Origin: a virus
Direction: 5' to 3' (one strand)
IMG/VR virus record: IMGVR_UViG_3300035665_000229
Location: 1-24,629 of that record
Length of the DNA: 24,629 bases
Below are positions 8,182-14,891 of the stretch, piece by piece. Positions within the stretch are counted from its first letter, which is position 1; every line of letters begins with the position of its first letter. The notes under the pieces were generated by a model. That model searched no databases, was not told where the DNA came from, and saw only the letters and a program-made list of their open reading frames with translations. The position numbers were made by a program, and so were the translations under genes.

Positions 8182-8709
8182 TCAGTTCGAGAAGTCGTTG
8201 CCGATGAAGGTCGGGGCCCTGAAGCCGCCGGGCAGGATGTCGGGCATTCCGTCGTTGAAGGAGCTCATGTCTGCCTCGCGGGGAGCGGGCTTCATGTCCC
8301 ACTCTACGGGGGCGTCCGGGTCCACGGGCTGCTCCCCGATGATCTGGGTGCCTTCGGGCGAGATCATGGCGACCGGGACGGTGTGCACGCGCTGGACCGG
8401 CATGGGCCCTTGGAAGTCCGGGGACGGGCGGGGCATCTCGCGCCAGCCGGGGATGGTCACCTCGATGCGCTTGCGGAAGTTGATGCCCAGATCCTCGCAC
8501 CACCCGCTGAAGGTGGAGTACGAGGGCTTGACACCGTGCATCTCGCAGAACGCCCGGTGGAGCTGCTGCCTGTTCTCGATGTCCGGGTTCGCCTTCACGG
8601 CCTCCGCGATGCGTGGTGCGATCACGAGCCGCAGGCAGTCATGCCACATGACGGGCCCGAGCACGGACCTCCCTGCTTCCTGGCTGGTGGGGTTAGGTGC
8701 TTCCTCCAT
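8182..8709 (-). CDS. Probable HTH-like DNA-associated protein, function unknown
   Basis: This encodes 175 residues from an ATG with GGAG seven bases upstream, overlapping the exonuclease gene by 17 bases. Residues about 35-75 (LVIAPRIAEAVKANPDIENR then LHRAFCEMHGVKPSYSTFSG) look like a helix-turn-helix region with a Ser-Thr-Phe-Ser-Gly-Trp recognition-type helix. The rest is Pro-rich and probably disordered, with several Met-Pro and Asp-Pro repeats. Lying between exonuclease and ATPase, it might regulate the cluster or act as an accessory. The function is not established by sequence. The copy of the 10-mer that follows the exonuclease stop codon encodes Asn-Pro-Thr-Ser at residues 6-9. Confidence 0.6.
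   Translation of the reverse strand: MEEAPNPTSQEAGRSVLGPVMWHDCLRLVIAPRIAEAVKANPDIENRQQLHRAFCEMHGVKPSYSTFSGWCEDLGINFRKRIEVTIPGWREMPRPSPDFQGPMPVQRVHTVPVAMISPEGTQIIGEQPVDPDAPVEWDMKPAPREADMSSFNDGMPDILPGGFRAPTFIGNDFSN
8683..8692 (-). repeat. Exact 10-mer directly after the exonuclease stop codon
   Basis: The TAA of the exonuclease gene (8695-8693) is followed directly by CCCCACCAGC leftward. Because the next gene has already started, the copy is also coding (Pro-Thr-Ser). Confidence 0.85.
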
Positions 8710-9919
8710 TGTCGATCTCCGTGTGAGTGTCCCTGTCGCGTTGCAGGAAACCCTCAGCCAGAATCAACTCAGGCCACTTGCCAGGCTCGACCATGTGGAA
8801 CGGCAGGTACGGCGACGGAGTGCCGTGCTGAACTACCGGATCACCAATCTCGAATTCGCTGGGCTGGGACGGGCGCTGTGTGTACTTCCGGATGAAGGAC
8901 AGGCGATCATGGTACTCGGTCTTGAGATCTTCCGCAAGAAGAAGTTCCGCGGAAGTGGTGGAAATCGCGATGCACGGATCGGTCAGCCGCTCGGGCTCGA
9001 AGTGGCTGTACTCTCCGCGTCCCAGGTACCAATCCAGGCAGCGTTGTTCGTAGAGGTACGGGTCAGGCTCGCCCGTGTAGATCCGCTCGTTGCGCGGCTC
9101 GCCCTTGCGGGGGCCGCTCTTGAACGGGCTTTCGTCCAGCGTGAAGGGGCGGTCCTTCAGCCCGAACTCGATGCTGGGCTTGCGCACGGCGATGTGCAGG
9201 ACGCCGCCTATCTTGTCGCTGCCCCATTGCAGCGCCAGCTCGGGTGAGTCAAGTTCCATGGCCTCGAGCAGGGTGTGGAAGTAGTGCTGCGTTTGGAACT
9301 CGAGAGGGCAGGTCTGCAGGCGGGCATTTGTGGACATGGACGTGGTCTTGAAGTCCACGATCCACAACTTGCCTGCCTTGTCCCGGAGGATGCAGTCGGG
9401 CTGGATCAGCCGGTCGCCGACCTTGATCTCGGGCTCCTGCTCCACGACGGTCCAGTCCTCCGCGAACCGCTGGCCCAGCGTCTTGCCGCTGCCGTCCGGT
9501 ACCTGGAGCGCCGCGTTGAACCACGCGATGCTGGTGCGTGCGTCCTGCTCCTCCCTCGCCACCATCTCCCGGACCTTGTCGCCGGACACGCCCATCTGTT
9601 TGCACACGTCCCGCAGTTCCTCGCACCGAGCGACGATGGCCTGCTCCAGCGTCAGGGCCCGCTCGGTGGGGTCATCGAGGATGCACGCGAACGCCAGGTG
9701 GACCCAGCTGCCCCGGCTCAGGGCACGGCTGTACTGGAACGCCTTGACCAGCCCGAGCTTGCGGGACAGGTAGTAGGTGCGGGGGCAGGACCGGAGGAGC
9801 CGGTAGTCGCTGCTGCGGATGTGGGGCCTACGGGCGAAGATGCCGTGGGCCTCGAGCCACGAACGGACATCGTCAAGAATGCTGGTGGGATAGGACGCCT
9901 GGCTGGTGGGGGGTGGCAT
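8693..9919 (-). CDS. PD-(D/E)XK (Cas4/RecB-type) exonuclease
   Basis: This encodes 408 residues from an ATG with AGGAG six bases upstream. The N-terminal SSDYRLLRSCPRTYYLSRKL (about residues 36-55) is the first motif of Cas4/RecB-like nucleases, and G-S-W-V-H near residue 74 gives the conserved His. The catalytic core is PDCIL (Asp about 175) followed by WIVDFKTT (Asp 189, Lys 191). The C-terminal cysteines that bind an Fe-S cluster in true Cas4 are not visible, so this is more likely a plain phage exonuclease of the PDDEXK_1 type. It heads the recombination cluster (exonuclease, HTH-like, ATPase, SSB-like) and probably resects DNA ends for it. Expression probably starts from the region upstream. 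Confidence 0.85.
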   Translation of the reverse strand: MPPPTSQASYPTSILDDVRSWLEAHGIFARRPHIRSSDYRLLRSCPRTYYLSRKLGLVKAFQYSRALSRGSWVHLAFACILDDPTERALTLEQAIVARCEELRDVCKQMGVSGDKVREMVAREEQDARTSIAWFNAALQVPDGSGKTLGQRFAEDWTVVEQEPEIKVGDRLIQPDCILRDKAGKLWIVDFKTTSMSTNARLQTCPLEFQTQHYFHTLLEAMELDSPELALQWGSDKIGGVLHIAVRKPSIEFGLKDRPFTLDESPFKSGPRKGEPRNERIYTGEPDPYLYEQRCLDWYLGRGEYSHFEPERLTDPCIAISTTSAELLLAEDLKTEYHDRLSFIRKYTQRPSQPSEFEIGDPVVQHGTPSPYLPFHMVEPGKWPELILAEGFLQRDRDTHTEIDNGGST

Positions 9920-9937
9920 AGGGGACTCCTGGGGTTA

Positions 9938-9973
9938 GCGCACGCGGGGCGCGTAGCGCTCCCCCGCGTGCGC
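9938..9973 (-). other. 12-pair hairpin in the exonuclease leader
   Basis: GCGCACGCGGGG (9938-9949) and CCCCGCGTGCGC (9962-9973) pair perfectly around a 12-base loop. It ends 18 bases before the exonuclease start codon and close to its AGGAG site. No T-run follows, so it may be a processing or translation-control hairpin rather than a terminator. Confidence 0.55.
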
Positions 9974-10031
9974 GACTTTAGGGGGTAGCGTTGTATCATG
10001 TGCTTCACCCATGCTGATGATCTAACATCCC

Positions 10032-10099
10032 GCCTCGGGTCGGAGGCCAAGAACAAGATGCCGTGGGTTCGCCGGCAATGCGGGTAGTGGGAATCCCGC
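10032..10099. other. Three successive short stem-loops
   Basis: GCCTC/GAGGC (10032-10047), TGCCG/CGGCA (10059-10077) and GCGGG/CCCGC (10080-10099) each form five pairs. They could be a structured leader or part of an origin. They do not make a tRNA: no acceptor stem or proper T-loop is present. Confidence 0.35.
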
Positions 10100-10169
10100 T
10101 CAGCAAATGGGCTGTGTCGAAACCTAGGTCAACGGATCGAACTTACTACATTTCTTCACGTTTGTAGCA

Positions 10170-10196
10170 GTTTCGGTACGAAACGGTCGTTTCGTA
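10170..10196. promoter_or_regulatory. Overlapping operator-like palindromes
   Basis: TACGAAACGGTCGTTTCGTA (10177-10196) is a 9+9 perfect inverted repeat with a 2-base centre. GTTTCG-GTA-CGAAAC (10170-10184) overlaps it, so three half-sites alternate. This is the pattern of a repressor or initiator dimer site with a second, overlapping site. CGAAAC also recurs near 7208-7226. Confidence 0.55.
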
Positions 10197-10248
10197 AGCG
10201 GTAAGGAAAAGTGGTAAGTGTTTCTTACCGGCTGCGGGTTTCCGTAAG
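10194..10248. repeat. GTAAG repeat cluster with one inverted copy
   Basis: GTAAG occurs at 10194, 10201, 10214 and 10244 on the top strand, with CTTAC at 10224. The pair GGTAAG-TGTTT-CTTACC (10213-10229) forms a perfect 6+6 inverted repeat. The irregular spacing makes true iterons uncertain. Confidence 0.4.
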
Positions 10249-10255
10249 TGGAAGT

Positions 10256-10528
10256 TTAAGTTCCAGTCCGGCGGTACCCCACCCGCCAGAGGGCGGCGGA
10301 TATGGCGTTGGCCGTGTCGTGAACCGCTTCTTCGTCCAGGTCCCATAGCGCGGCGTGCAGGACCTCGTGGATGATCGAGTCCATGGTCCGCTCGTCGGGG
10401 TAGCCCAGGGCGATGCGGATGATCCGCTCCTCCTTGTGGCAAAGTCCCTCTGCGTCGCCGAGGTTGGGCACGAACCGCAAGCGCCAGCGCTGACCACGGA
10501 TCTTGAGGATGCGGTCGCCCTTCGCCAT
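10256..10528 (-). CDS. Small SprT-like / HExxH metalloprotease-type protein
   Basis: This encodes 90 residues. A zinc-protease motif HEVLH occupies residues 54-58, followed by a Trp-Asp-Leu-Asp-Glu-Glu helix that may supply a further ligand. The N-terminal half is a short beta region (ILKIRGQRWRLRFVPNLG). Small phage proteins of this layout resemble SprT-like or WLM-type metallopeptidases, although 90 residues is very short and a non-catalytic zinc protein is possible. The start has no Shine-Dalgarno: only the repeated motif (TGA, then ACCCCCACCAGCC, then ATG) separates it from the preceding gene. Its substrate is unknown. Confidence 0.75.
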   Translation of the reverse strand: MAKGDRILKIRGQRWRLRFVPNLGDAEGLCHKEERIIRIALGYPDERTMDSIIHEVLHAALWDLDEEAVHDTANAISAALWRVGYRRTGT

Positions 10529-10541
10529 GGCTGGTGGGGGT
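10529..10541 (-). repeat. Repeated motif filling the entire stop-to-start gap
   Basis: The 13 bases between the metallophosphoesterase stop TGA and the next ATG are exactly ACCCCCACCAGCC leftward. No AGGAG-like site is present. The 10-mer itself is 10530-10539. Confidence 0.85.
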
Positions 10542-11456
10542 TCAGTGCGCGAGGTGGAATTCGGGAGTGAGCTGGTAGTACGTCTTGTGTTCGCCGCTCG
10601 TTGTGCGGCCTGACTTCTTGGCCATGTACAGGCGGAGCCAGACCGCTCCCTGCACTTCGGGCCCGCGGCCCTGCTCGATGTGCCAACCGCTGTGGCCGTC
10701 ACCGAACTCGTCCTTGTAGGTGCCCGTGCGGACGTGGTACTGGATGTCGCTGACCACCCGGCAACCGGCCTTGTCGCACACCAGCCGCTCGCGGGACAGA
10801 GGCATGAACCACTGCTTGTGCACGTGGCCCTGCACGATGATGTCTGCATCCGGGATGACTGCCGCCTGCCGCCGCACTTTGAGCGTGTCGAACGACATGA
10901 GCGCTGCCCCGCCTGCACCGTGGAAGTACTTGAGGGACAGCGTGTAACGCTCGTTGTTGATCTCAGTGAAGAAGCGGATCCAGCCGCCGTATCCTCCGGG
11001 ATACACCTTGTCACCGGACTGCTGGCTCATGCGCTCGCACAGCCGCTCAGTGAGGTCCGTCTCGCAGTTCTTGAGGATCGCGGACTCGTGGTTGCCGCGC
11101 CCGATGACCACGAAGTTACCGGCGTAGGGGGAGTAGAAGTCGGAGGCGTGCCGGACTAGGGAATCGAGGTAGTCCGCAGCCAGTGCATGCTCTTCGCGTA
11201 TGCCGCTCTTGTTGCGCCGAGGATCGAACTTGCCTTCCATCGCGCAGAAGAGATCGCCCACGTCAATGATGCCCGCGCGACGCTCAACTGCCTGGTCCAG
11301 ATGCGTTCGCTCGAGGTCATGGTCAGCGTGGGGGTTATCGTGGTGGCGGTCCCCGGACAGGAGGAACCACCACTCATCCGTTCTTGAGGTGCACGTAAGG
11401 TCAACGAGGTGAATGTTCCTCGAAGCTGCCCTCACCTTGAACGGGACGTTGGGCAT
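10542..11456 (-). CDS. Calcineurin-like metallophosphoesterase
   Basis: This encodes 304 residues starting at the ATG at 11456, which shares one base with the stop of the preceding gene (TGATG); a longer frame to 11534 is not needed. All signatures of the calcineurin-like phosphoesterase family are present in order: GDRHHD (Asp 36, His 38), VGDLF (about 66-70), GRGNHE (about 119-124), a His near 179, and GHVH (about 210-213). These bind two metal ions. The substrate could be a DNA end, a cyclic nucleotide or a phosphorylated nucleotide. It is located after the lysis-like cassette in what is probably a mixed late operon, so its role is not clear from context. Confidence 0.85.
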   Translation of the reverse strand: MPNVPFKVRAASRNIHLVDLTCTSRTDEWWFLLSGDRHHDNPHADHDLERTHLDQAVERRAGIIDVGDLFCAMEGKFDPRRNKSGIREEHALAADYLDSLVRHASDFYSPYAGNFVVIGRGNHESAILKNCETDLTERLCERMSQQSGDKVYPGGYGGWIRFFTEINNERYTLSLKYFHGAGGAALMSFDTLKVRRQAAVIPDADIIVQGHVHKQWFMPLSRERLVCDKAGCRVVSDIQYHVRTGTYKDEFGDGHSGWHIEQGRGPEVQGAVWLRLYMAKKSGRTTSGEHKTYYQLTPEFHLAH

Positions 11457-11572
11457 CAGAACTTGGAGCCGTGCTTCTTGCAGAGGAACCAGCCGGCCAC
11501 GAAGCCGACCACGCCGAGCAGGGCTGCGAACCAAAGGCTACCGAGGAAATCGCCGAAATCAGCAAGGATCAT
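11456..11572 (-). CDS. 38-residue single-membrane-segment protein
   Basis: The ATG at 11572 overlaps the stop of the previous gene by one base (TAATG) and has an AAAGG site about seven bases upstream. The peptide is a short polar start, one hydrophobic segment (SLWFAALLGVVGFVAGWFLC), and a basic tail (KKHGSKF). It ends one base into the next gene (TGATG). Such small membrane peptides occur in phage lysis cassettes as holins or antiholins. The assignment is by position and topology only. Confidence 0.6.
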   Translation of the reverse strand: MILADFGDFLGSLWFAALLGVVGFVAGWFLCKKHGSKF

Positions 11573-12072
11573 TATGAACCTTTCTTGTGAATGCGTCGCC
11601 ACGCAGCATCGAACTCCGGGTCTGATGCGCGCCGCGCAGCGACATACTCGCGAGCATCTTCCGGTTTAGAGGGGTCCAGCATTCCGGACGCGAGAGCCGC
11701 GTCCTGCACCTTGCGGCGCGGCAGCCAGCCGATGGCAACCCTGATGGCCGTGCCCAATCCGGTCTGCCACAGCAGCACGCAGATCCCGATAACCACGACT
11801 GCAGCAGCCACCCACCACACCGTCTCCAGCCACGCAGGAGTCTTGTTCTCCAGGTGCGGAAGCTGCCCGTGAATGTCAACGGCCAGGTCGTGAATGGTCT
11901 CGGCACGGGTCACCACCTCCTGGTCACCCACGGCCTTGCCGTGGTCGATGAGGGCCTGGGACTCGGCCTGGATCGCGGTCGTGTTCCTGCTCACGCGAGC
12001 GAGCGGATTGCACCCCACCAGCAGGCTAGCGGCGAGGATCAAGCTGGCGTTCGATCTTGTCCAGCCGTGCAT
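11572..12072 (-). CDS. Lipoprotein with one transmembrane segment, unimolecular-spanin candidate
   Basis: This encodes 166 residues from an ATG with AGGAGG six bases upstream, overlapping the preceding gene by 47 bases. The N-terminus has a lipoprotein signal ending in LVGC (Cys 21). A periplasm-like linker rich in Gln, Asp and His follows, then one strong transmembrane helix (WWVAAAVVVIGICVLLW, about residues 86-102) and a 60-residue basic tail. Outer-membrane lipid attachment plus an inner-membrane helix is the layout of a u-spanin, though the long tail after the helix is unusual. The LVGC codons lie in an inverted copy of the 10-mer (12013-12022). Confidence 0.6.
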   Translation of the reverse strand: MHGWTRSNASLILAASLLVGCNPLARVSRNTTAIQAESQALIDHGKAVGDQEVVTRAETIHDLAVDIHGQLPHLENKTPAWLETVWWVAAAVVVIGICVLLWQTGLGTAIRVAIGWLPRRKVQDAALASGMLDPSKPEDAREYVAARRASDPEFDAAWRRIHKKGS

Positions 12073-12226
12073 TCATCGCCTCCTGCTGCGCCACCAGGCG
12101 CATGAGCAACCGGTCGTGCGTGAGGTATCCGCTGCCGAGGATCGTGAGCAGCGTGATCGCCACTCCGATGATGCCGACCCAATCGCGGGTCGACAGGCGC
12201 ACGATGTTGTTCTGCTCTCTGGTCAT
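12026..12226 (-). CDS. 66-residue membrane protein with C-terminal coiled coil, holin-like
   Basis: One hydrophobic segment (WVGIIGVAITLLTILGSGYL, about residues 17-36) is followed by a charged helix with heptad-like Leu/Met spacing (HDRLLMRLVAQQEAMNARLD). Short one-helix proteins with a coiled coil are common among phage class III holins and related lysis accessory proteins. There is no Shine-Dalgarno; the stop TGA of the upstream gene, the motif CCCCCACCAGCC and the ATG are contiguous. Neighbours on the left are the lipoprotein and the 38-residue membrane peptide, so a lysis cassette is likely. No endolysin is seen nearby. Confidence 0.65.
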   Translation of the reverse strand: MTREQNNIVRLSTRDWVGIIGVAITLLTILGSGYLTHDRLLMRLVAQQEAMNARLDKIERQLDPRR

Positions 12227-12238
12227 GGCTGGTGGGGG
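12227..12238 (-). repeat. Repeated motif filling the entire stop-to-start gap
   Basis: The 12 bases between the TGA of 12239-12544 and the ATG of 12026-12226 are CCCCCACCAGCC leftward, almost the same arrangement as at 10529-10541. The exact 10-mer is 12228-12237. Confidence 0.85.
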
Positions 12239-12544
12239 TCAAGCAAACACCCTGTAGGGAATCCCCGGCGTCGGGGTGAACGTCGGCAGCGCGGCGACCT
12301 GCTCCTCGGTCAACTCGAACGTGACGCGGATGTTGGCGTGGTAGCGCGTGTCGCCCTGCCTGACGATGTTGCCGTCGATGTCGTAGGACGGCGGGATCGG
12401 CCCGATGCGGTCCACATAGCAGCCCGGGACGGGCATGAGCGCGATCTCGCCCTCGCCCTGATCGACCTCGACCAGCAGTCCTGCGGCTTCCAGCGCATCG
12501 TCCATCTGCGCCTCGGTGTCGGTGCGGAGCATGAAGTCGGTCAT
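12239..12544 (-). CDS. Small protein following the tail fibre gene
   Basis: This encodes 101 residues, starting at an ATG that overlaps the tail fibre stop by four bases (ATGA). It has an acidic helical N-terminus (DTEAQMDDALEAAGLLVE), a beta-type middle with YDIDGNIVRQGD, and strands at the end (RYHANIRVTFELTEEQ). Small genes at this position after a tail fibre often encode a fibre chaperone or attached virion protein. No family is recognised, and its start suggests translation coupled to the fibre. Confidence 0.7.
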   Translation of the reverse strand: MTDFMLRTDTEAQMDDALEAAGLLVEVDQGEGEIALMPVPGCYVDRIGPIPPSYDIDGNIVRQGDTRYHANIRVTFELTEEQVAALPTFTPTPGIPYRVFA

Positions 12545-14382
12545 GTGGTGATGCTCTGGAGTTGGGCGTTGGGAAGGGCGGTCGGCCAGTACTTGAATGA
12601 ACGGATGTGGATTGGGAAGTATTCCGTATCACCAGAAGACGGATCTTGGTGAAACAGCAAACGAGTTGGCGTCTGCATGGTCCCTGTTCCGCTTGCTGTC
12701 GTGATTGCTCCGCTGTTCACGCACATGGCAACCGCTTGACCGCTATTTGACAACGCGAAAGCAAACTTGGTAAGTGTTGGAGAAGTTGGCCTTGTGATGC
12801 TTTGACCGAGAATTTGCGCTGGTGCTGATGTCCATATATCAACATTCAATCGCGGATTTGTTCCACTCGAATTGTTGAGTAGGTTGCGGACGACTCGCAC
12901 CGGGGCTGCGGTATACATTCCCCATACTGGCGCGAAAGTGGCTGTATTCGTTTCTGCCGTGACATCCATACTCAACGCGAATGTTCCAGCCGTCTGGTTC
13001 CATTGCATCGGCGTGATGTCGAGCAGAGACATCTTGTCCGCATTCCTCGTCCCCGTACTCGCGCCCGTGGGGATGTACGAGGAGGCACCGGAGCCGAGTT
13101 CGACCTGCATACCAGTAACATGAAAGGAATCGCCTATTTGAAAATTGGCGCCGTACACCCAAGCGATCCCATATACGGAAGCGTTGGCCGTAAAGGTCAC
13201 GACACGCCGCGTAAATCCGTTAGGTCCGGGCAGATCAACAGAGGTAGTCGGGGTTTCAACCGTTCCTCCGTTTATCAACCGAGTACTGAAAGCAAGCGGG
13301 TTTCCGCCTCTTGTTGCTTTGTAGTAGAAGGAAGCCGTGTATGTCTGACCAGATGTGACAGAAAATGTAGTTACGCCTGTTGAAACAAGTCCGAACCTGC
13401 CATCCAGAAACCCGTTTGCGGAAAGAGTAAAGCCAGCAGCACTTGTGGGTGAGCCGTCAATCCCCTGAACCAAAGTAAGCGGTTCCCAGTAAGTTGGACC
13501 GAATCCGACGTTGTAACAAGTAAATGATGTGTTGCTGTTTGAGCTAGCTCCGACTGATGCAACATTGACGCTCTGCCCCTCAATCAGCAGCCCCCTCGGC
13601 GCGCGGGAGATCGGGTCGTAGTCGAAGCGGGGGGCGTAATAGCCCGCATTTGATGTCGTATTTGAGTTGGGGTAATAACGGCTAGTTCTGGAGTCGTGCG
13701 TTCCTTGCACCAAATGCGGTTTAGTAAACCCAATATAAGCCCCCGTTGCCGTAGTCCCTCCACTACTAATAGAAGTGCCAATACGAAGCAAATGGCTTCC
13801 TGCCGCATTCACCGTAAATACAACACCCAACCTCCCGACCACAACGCTGGCTGTTCCGGCTGCGGGGGCGCCATTAATGATGTAGGTTACAATTGCGGGA
13901 TTGCTTGTGCCTCCAGAATTATGAAAGGCATACATTGCTTGGTTGGCGCGGACTGTCCCGTTTACTTCCGTTATTTCAACTTGGGCATAATATGTAAGCC
14001 CCGCGCCCAACGAATCCGATCCAAGAGATGTAATGAAATACTGGTTTGCAGTATTTGTATTTGTGACTCGTCTGATGTTTTGAGCGGGAATAGAAACATC
14101 GCTGGACCCGGCTGCACCGCCATAGCCCCATCGCGCTGGAAGAGCGGTTGCATCGTCCCAAACACTATTTGGAACCATGTTTGCTGGGGCCAACACAAGA
14201 AAGCCATCGCTATCTACGAAAGTTGCGTTGCTTTGGCGACTAAACGAAAGGAGGGGGTCGAGGACGCCCGTGGTGAAGTCGAGCGTGAGCGTGGAGCCGT
14301 CGCCGCCCTCGATGGGAAGGATGCGGTTGCGCTGGGTGCGCAGCTCGGCGGGGTCCAGCTGCCAAGTACGGTTGCGGTGCAT
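12541..14382 (-). CDS. Tail fibre / tail spike-type protein
   Basis: The start at 14382 overlaps the preceding stop by one base (TGATG); a longer frame to 14439 would overlap it more. The 613-residue protein begins with LDFTTGVLDPLLSFSRQSNA and later contains PRFDYDP and APRGLLIEGQSVNV. This pattern recurs in phage tail-fibre and head-spike proteins with concanavalin-like domains. Two beta-rich carbohydrate-binding-type regions follow (about residues 300-450 and 480-600). Receptor binding is likely. Base composition is patchy: much of 12590-13540 and 13640-14240 is richer in A+T than its neighbours, whereas the segment coding the YDP/RGLLIE motif is G+C-rich. Confidence 0.8.
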   Translation of the reverse strand: MHRNRTWQLDPAELRTQRNRILPIEGGDGSTLTLDFTTGVLDPLLSFSRQSNATFVDSDGFLVLAPANMVPNSVWDDATALPARWGYGGAAGSSDVSIPAQNIRRVTNTNTANQYFITSLGSDSLGAGLTYYAQVEITEVNGTVRANQAMYAFHNSGGTSNPAIVTYIINGAPAAGTASVVVGRLGVVFTVNAAGSHLLRIGTSISSGGTTATGAYIGFTKPHLVQGTHDSRTSRYYPNSNTTSNAGYYAPRFDYDPISRAPRGLLIEGQSVNVASVGASSNSNTSFTCYNVGFGPTYWEPLTLVQGIDGSPTSAAGFTLSANGFLDGRFGLVSTGVTTFSVTSGQTYTASFYYKATRGGNPLAFSTRLINGGTVETPTTSVDLPGPNGFTRRVVTFTANASVYGIAWVYGANFQIGDSFHVTGMQVELGSGASSYIPTGASTGTRNADKMSLLDITPMQWNQTAGTFALSMDVTAETNTATFAPVWGMYTAAPVRVVRNLLNNSSGTNPRLNVDIWTSAPAQILGQSITRPTSPTLTKFAFALSNSGQAVAMCVNSGAITTASGTGTMQTPTRLLFHQDPSSGDTEYFPIHIRSFKYWPTALPNAQLQSITT

Positions 14383-14891
14383 CAGACCCCCGAGTGCATG
14401 ACGTAGAAGTTCGGGGTACCAGAGGCCGCGACTGCGCACACATCAACGAACTGGCAGCCGAGCGTGTCGATGAGGATGAACCCGCCGTTGGTGGTTGCGC
14501 TGGGCGCGTTGAAGATCTTGGCGTCGCCCGTTGCCTTCGAGTACTGCGCCACTTCGTAGACGCTGACGCCGAGGGTGGGGAACGATGCCTGTGCGTTGGT
14601 GTTCACGACCGCACCGTTGGTAGTGGTCGAGAACAGGAGTTGCGGAACGTAGGCCATCAGGTCCGAGGAGAAGGACCAGCCGTAGACGTAGAGCGTGAGG
14701 TTCGTGGCACTAGCTGCCAGCACCTTCAGCTTGATGTAGTTCAGGCTTGTCCCGAAGATCACCGTGCCCGCTCCCGACGCCGGAATCGTCGTGGTGGTTA
14801 CCTTGTTGGGCACCGTTGCTGATGCCGATGACGACCGAGTGGGTTCGAGGTGGAAGTTCTTGACGTCCGTGGTGAGGGTGACCTGTGCCAT
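14382..14891 (-). CDS. Beta-rich virion protein nested at the end of the nuclease gene
   Basis: This encodes 169 residues. The ATG at 14891 follows a clear CAGGAGC site. The protein is rich in Thr, Ser, Ala, Val and aromatic residues, with many predicted strands (LTLYVYGWSFSSDLMAYVPQ, GGFILIDTLGCQFVDVCAV). It resembles capsid or tail beta proteins such as those at 966-1868 in build. Its first 182 bases overlap the ERCC4-type nuclease in another frame. It immediately precedes the tail fibre gene and may be its partner or baseplate anchor. Confidence 0.75.
   Translation of the reverse strand: MAQVTLTTDVKNFHLEPTRSSSASATVPNKVTTTTIPASGAGTVIFGTSLNYIKLKVLAASATNLTLYVYGWSFSSDLMAYVPQLLFSTTTNGAVVNTNAQASFPTLGVSVYEVAQYSKATGDAKIFNAPSATTNGGFILIDTLGCQFVDVCAVAASGTPNFYVMHSGV

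Larger units (their letters stand above)
9920..10255. promoter_or_regulatory. Gene-free control or origin-like region (336 bases)
   Basis: No convincing gene lies here. The region is lower in G+C from about 10119 to 10255 and contains a 12-pair hairpin, three small stems, a 20-base palindrome and a cluster of GTAAG repeats, listed separately. It lies between the small metalloprotease-like gene and the exonuclease gene, both leftward, so it probably carries the promoter and operator of the recombination cluster. The repeats and local A+T also fit a replication origin. I see no strong sigma70-type -35/-10 pair at proper spacing. Confidence 0.5.

Noticed and set aside
8693-9919. Cas4 proper, implying a CRISPR system
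   Set aside because: The C-terminal Fe-S cysteines of Cas4 are not seen, and no repeat-spacer array or other cas gene is present; the N-terminal resemblance is shared by RecB-like phage exonucleases.
10032-10099. tRNA or tRNA-like element, suggested by three stems and GGTTC
   Set aside because: No acceptor stem, anticodon arm or T-arm of correct size can be drawn.
11457-11534. N-terminal extension of the metallophosphoesterase to 11534
   Set aside because: It would run through the 38-residue membrane-peptide gene; the ATG at 11456 overlaps that gene's stop in the style of the whole array.
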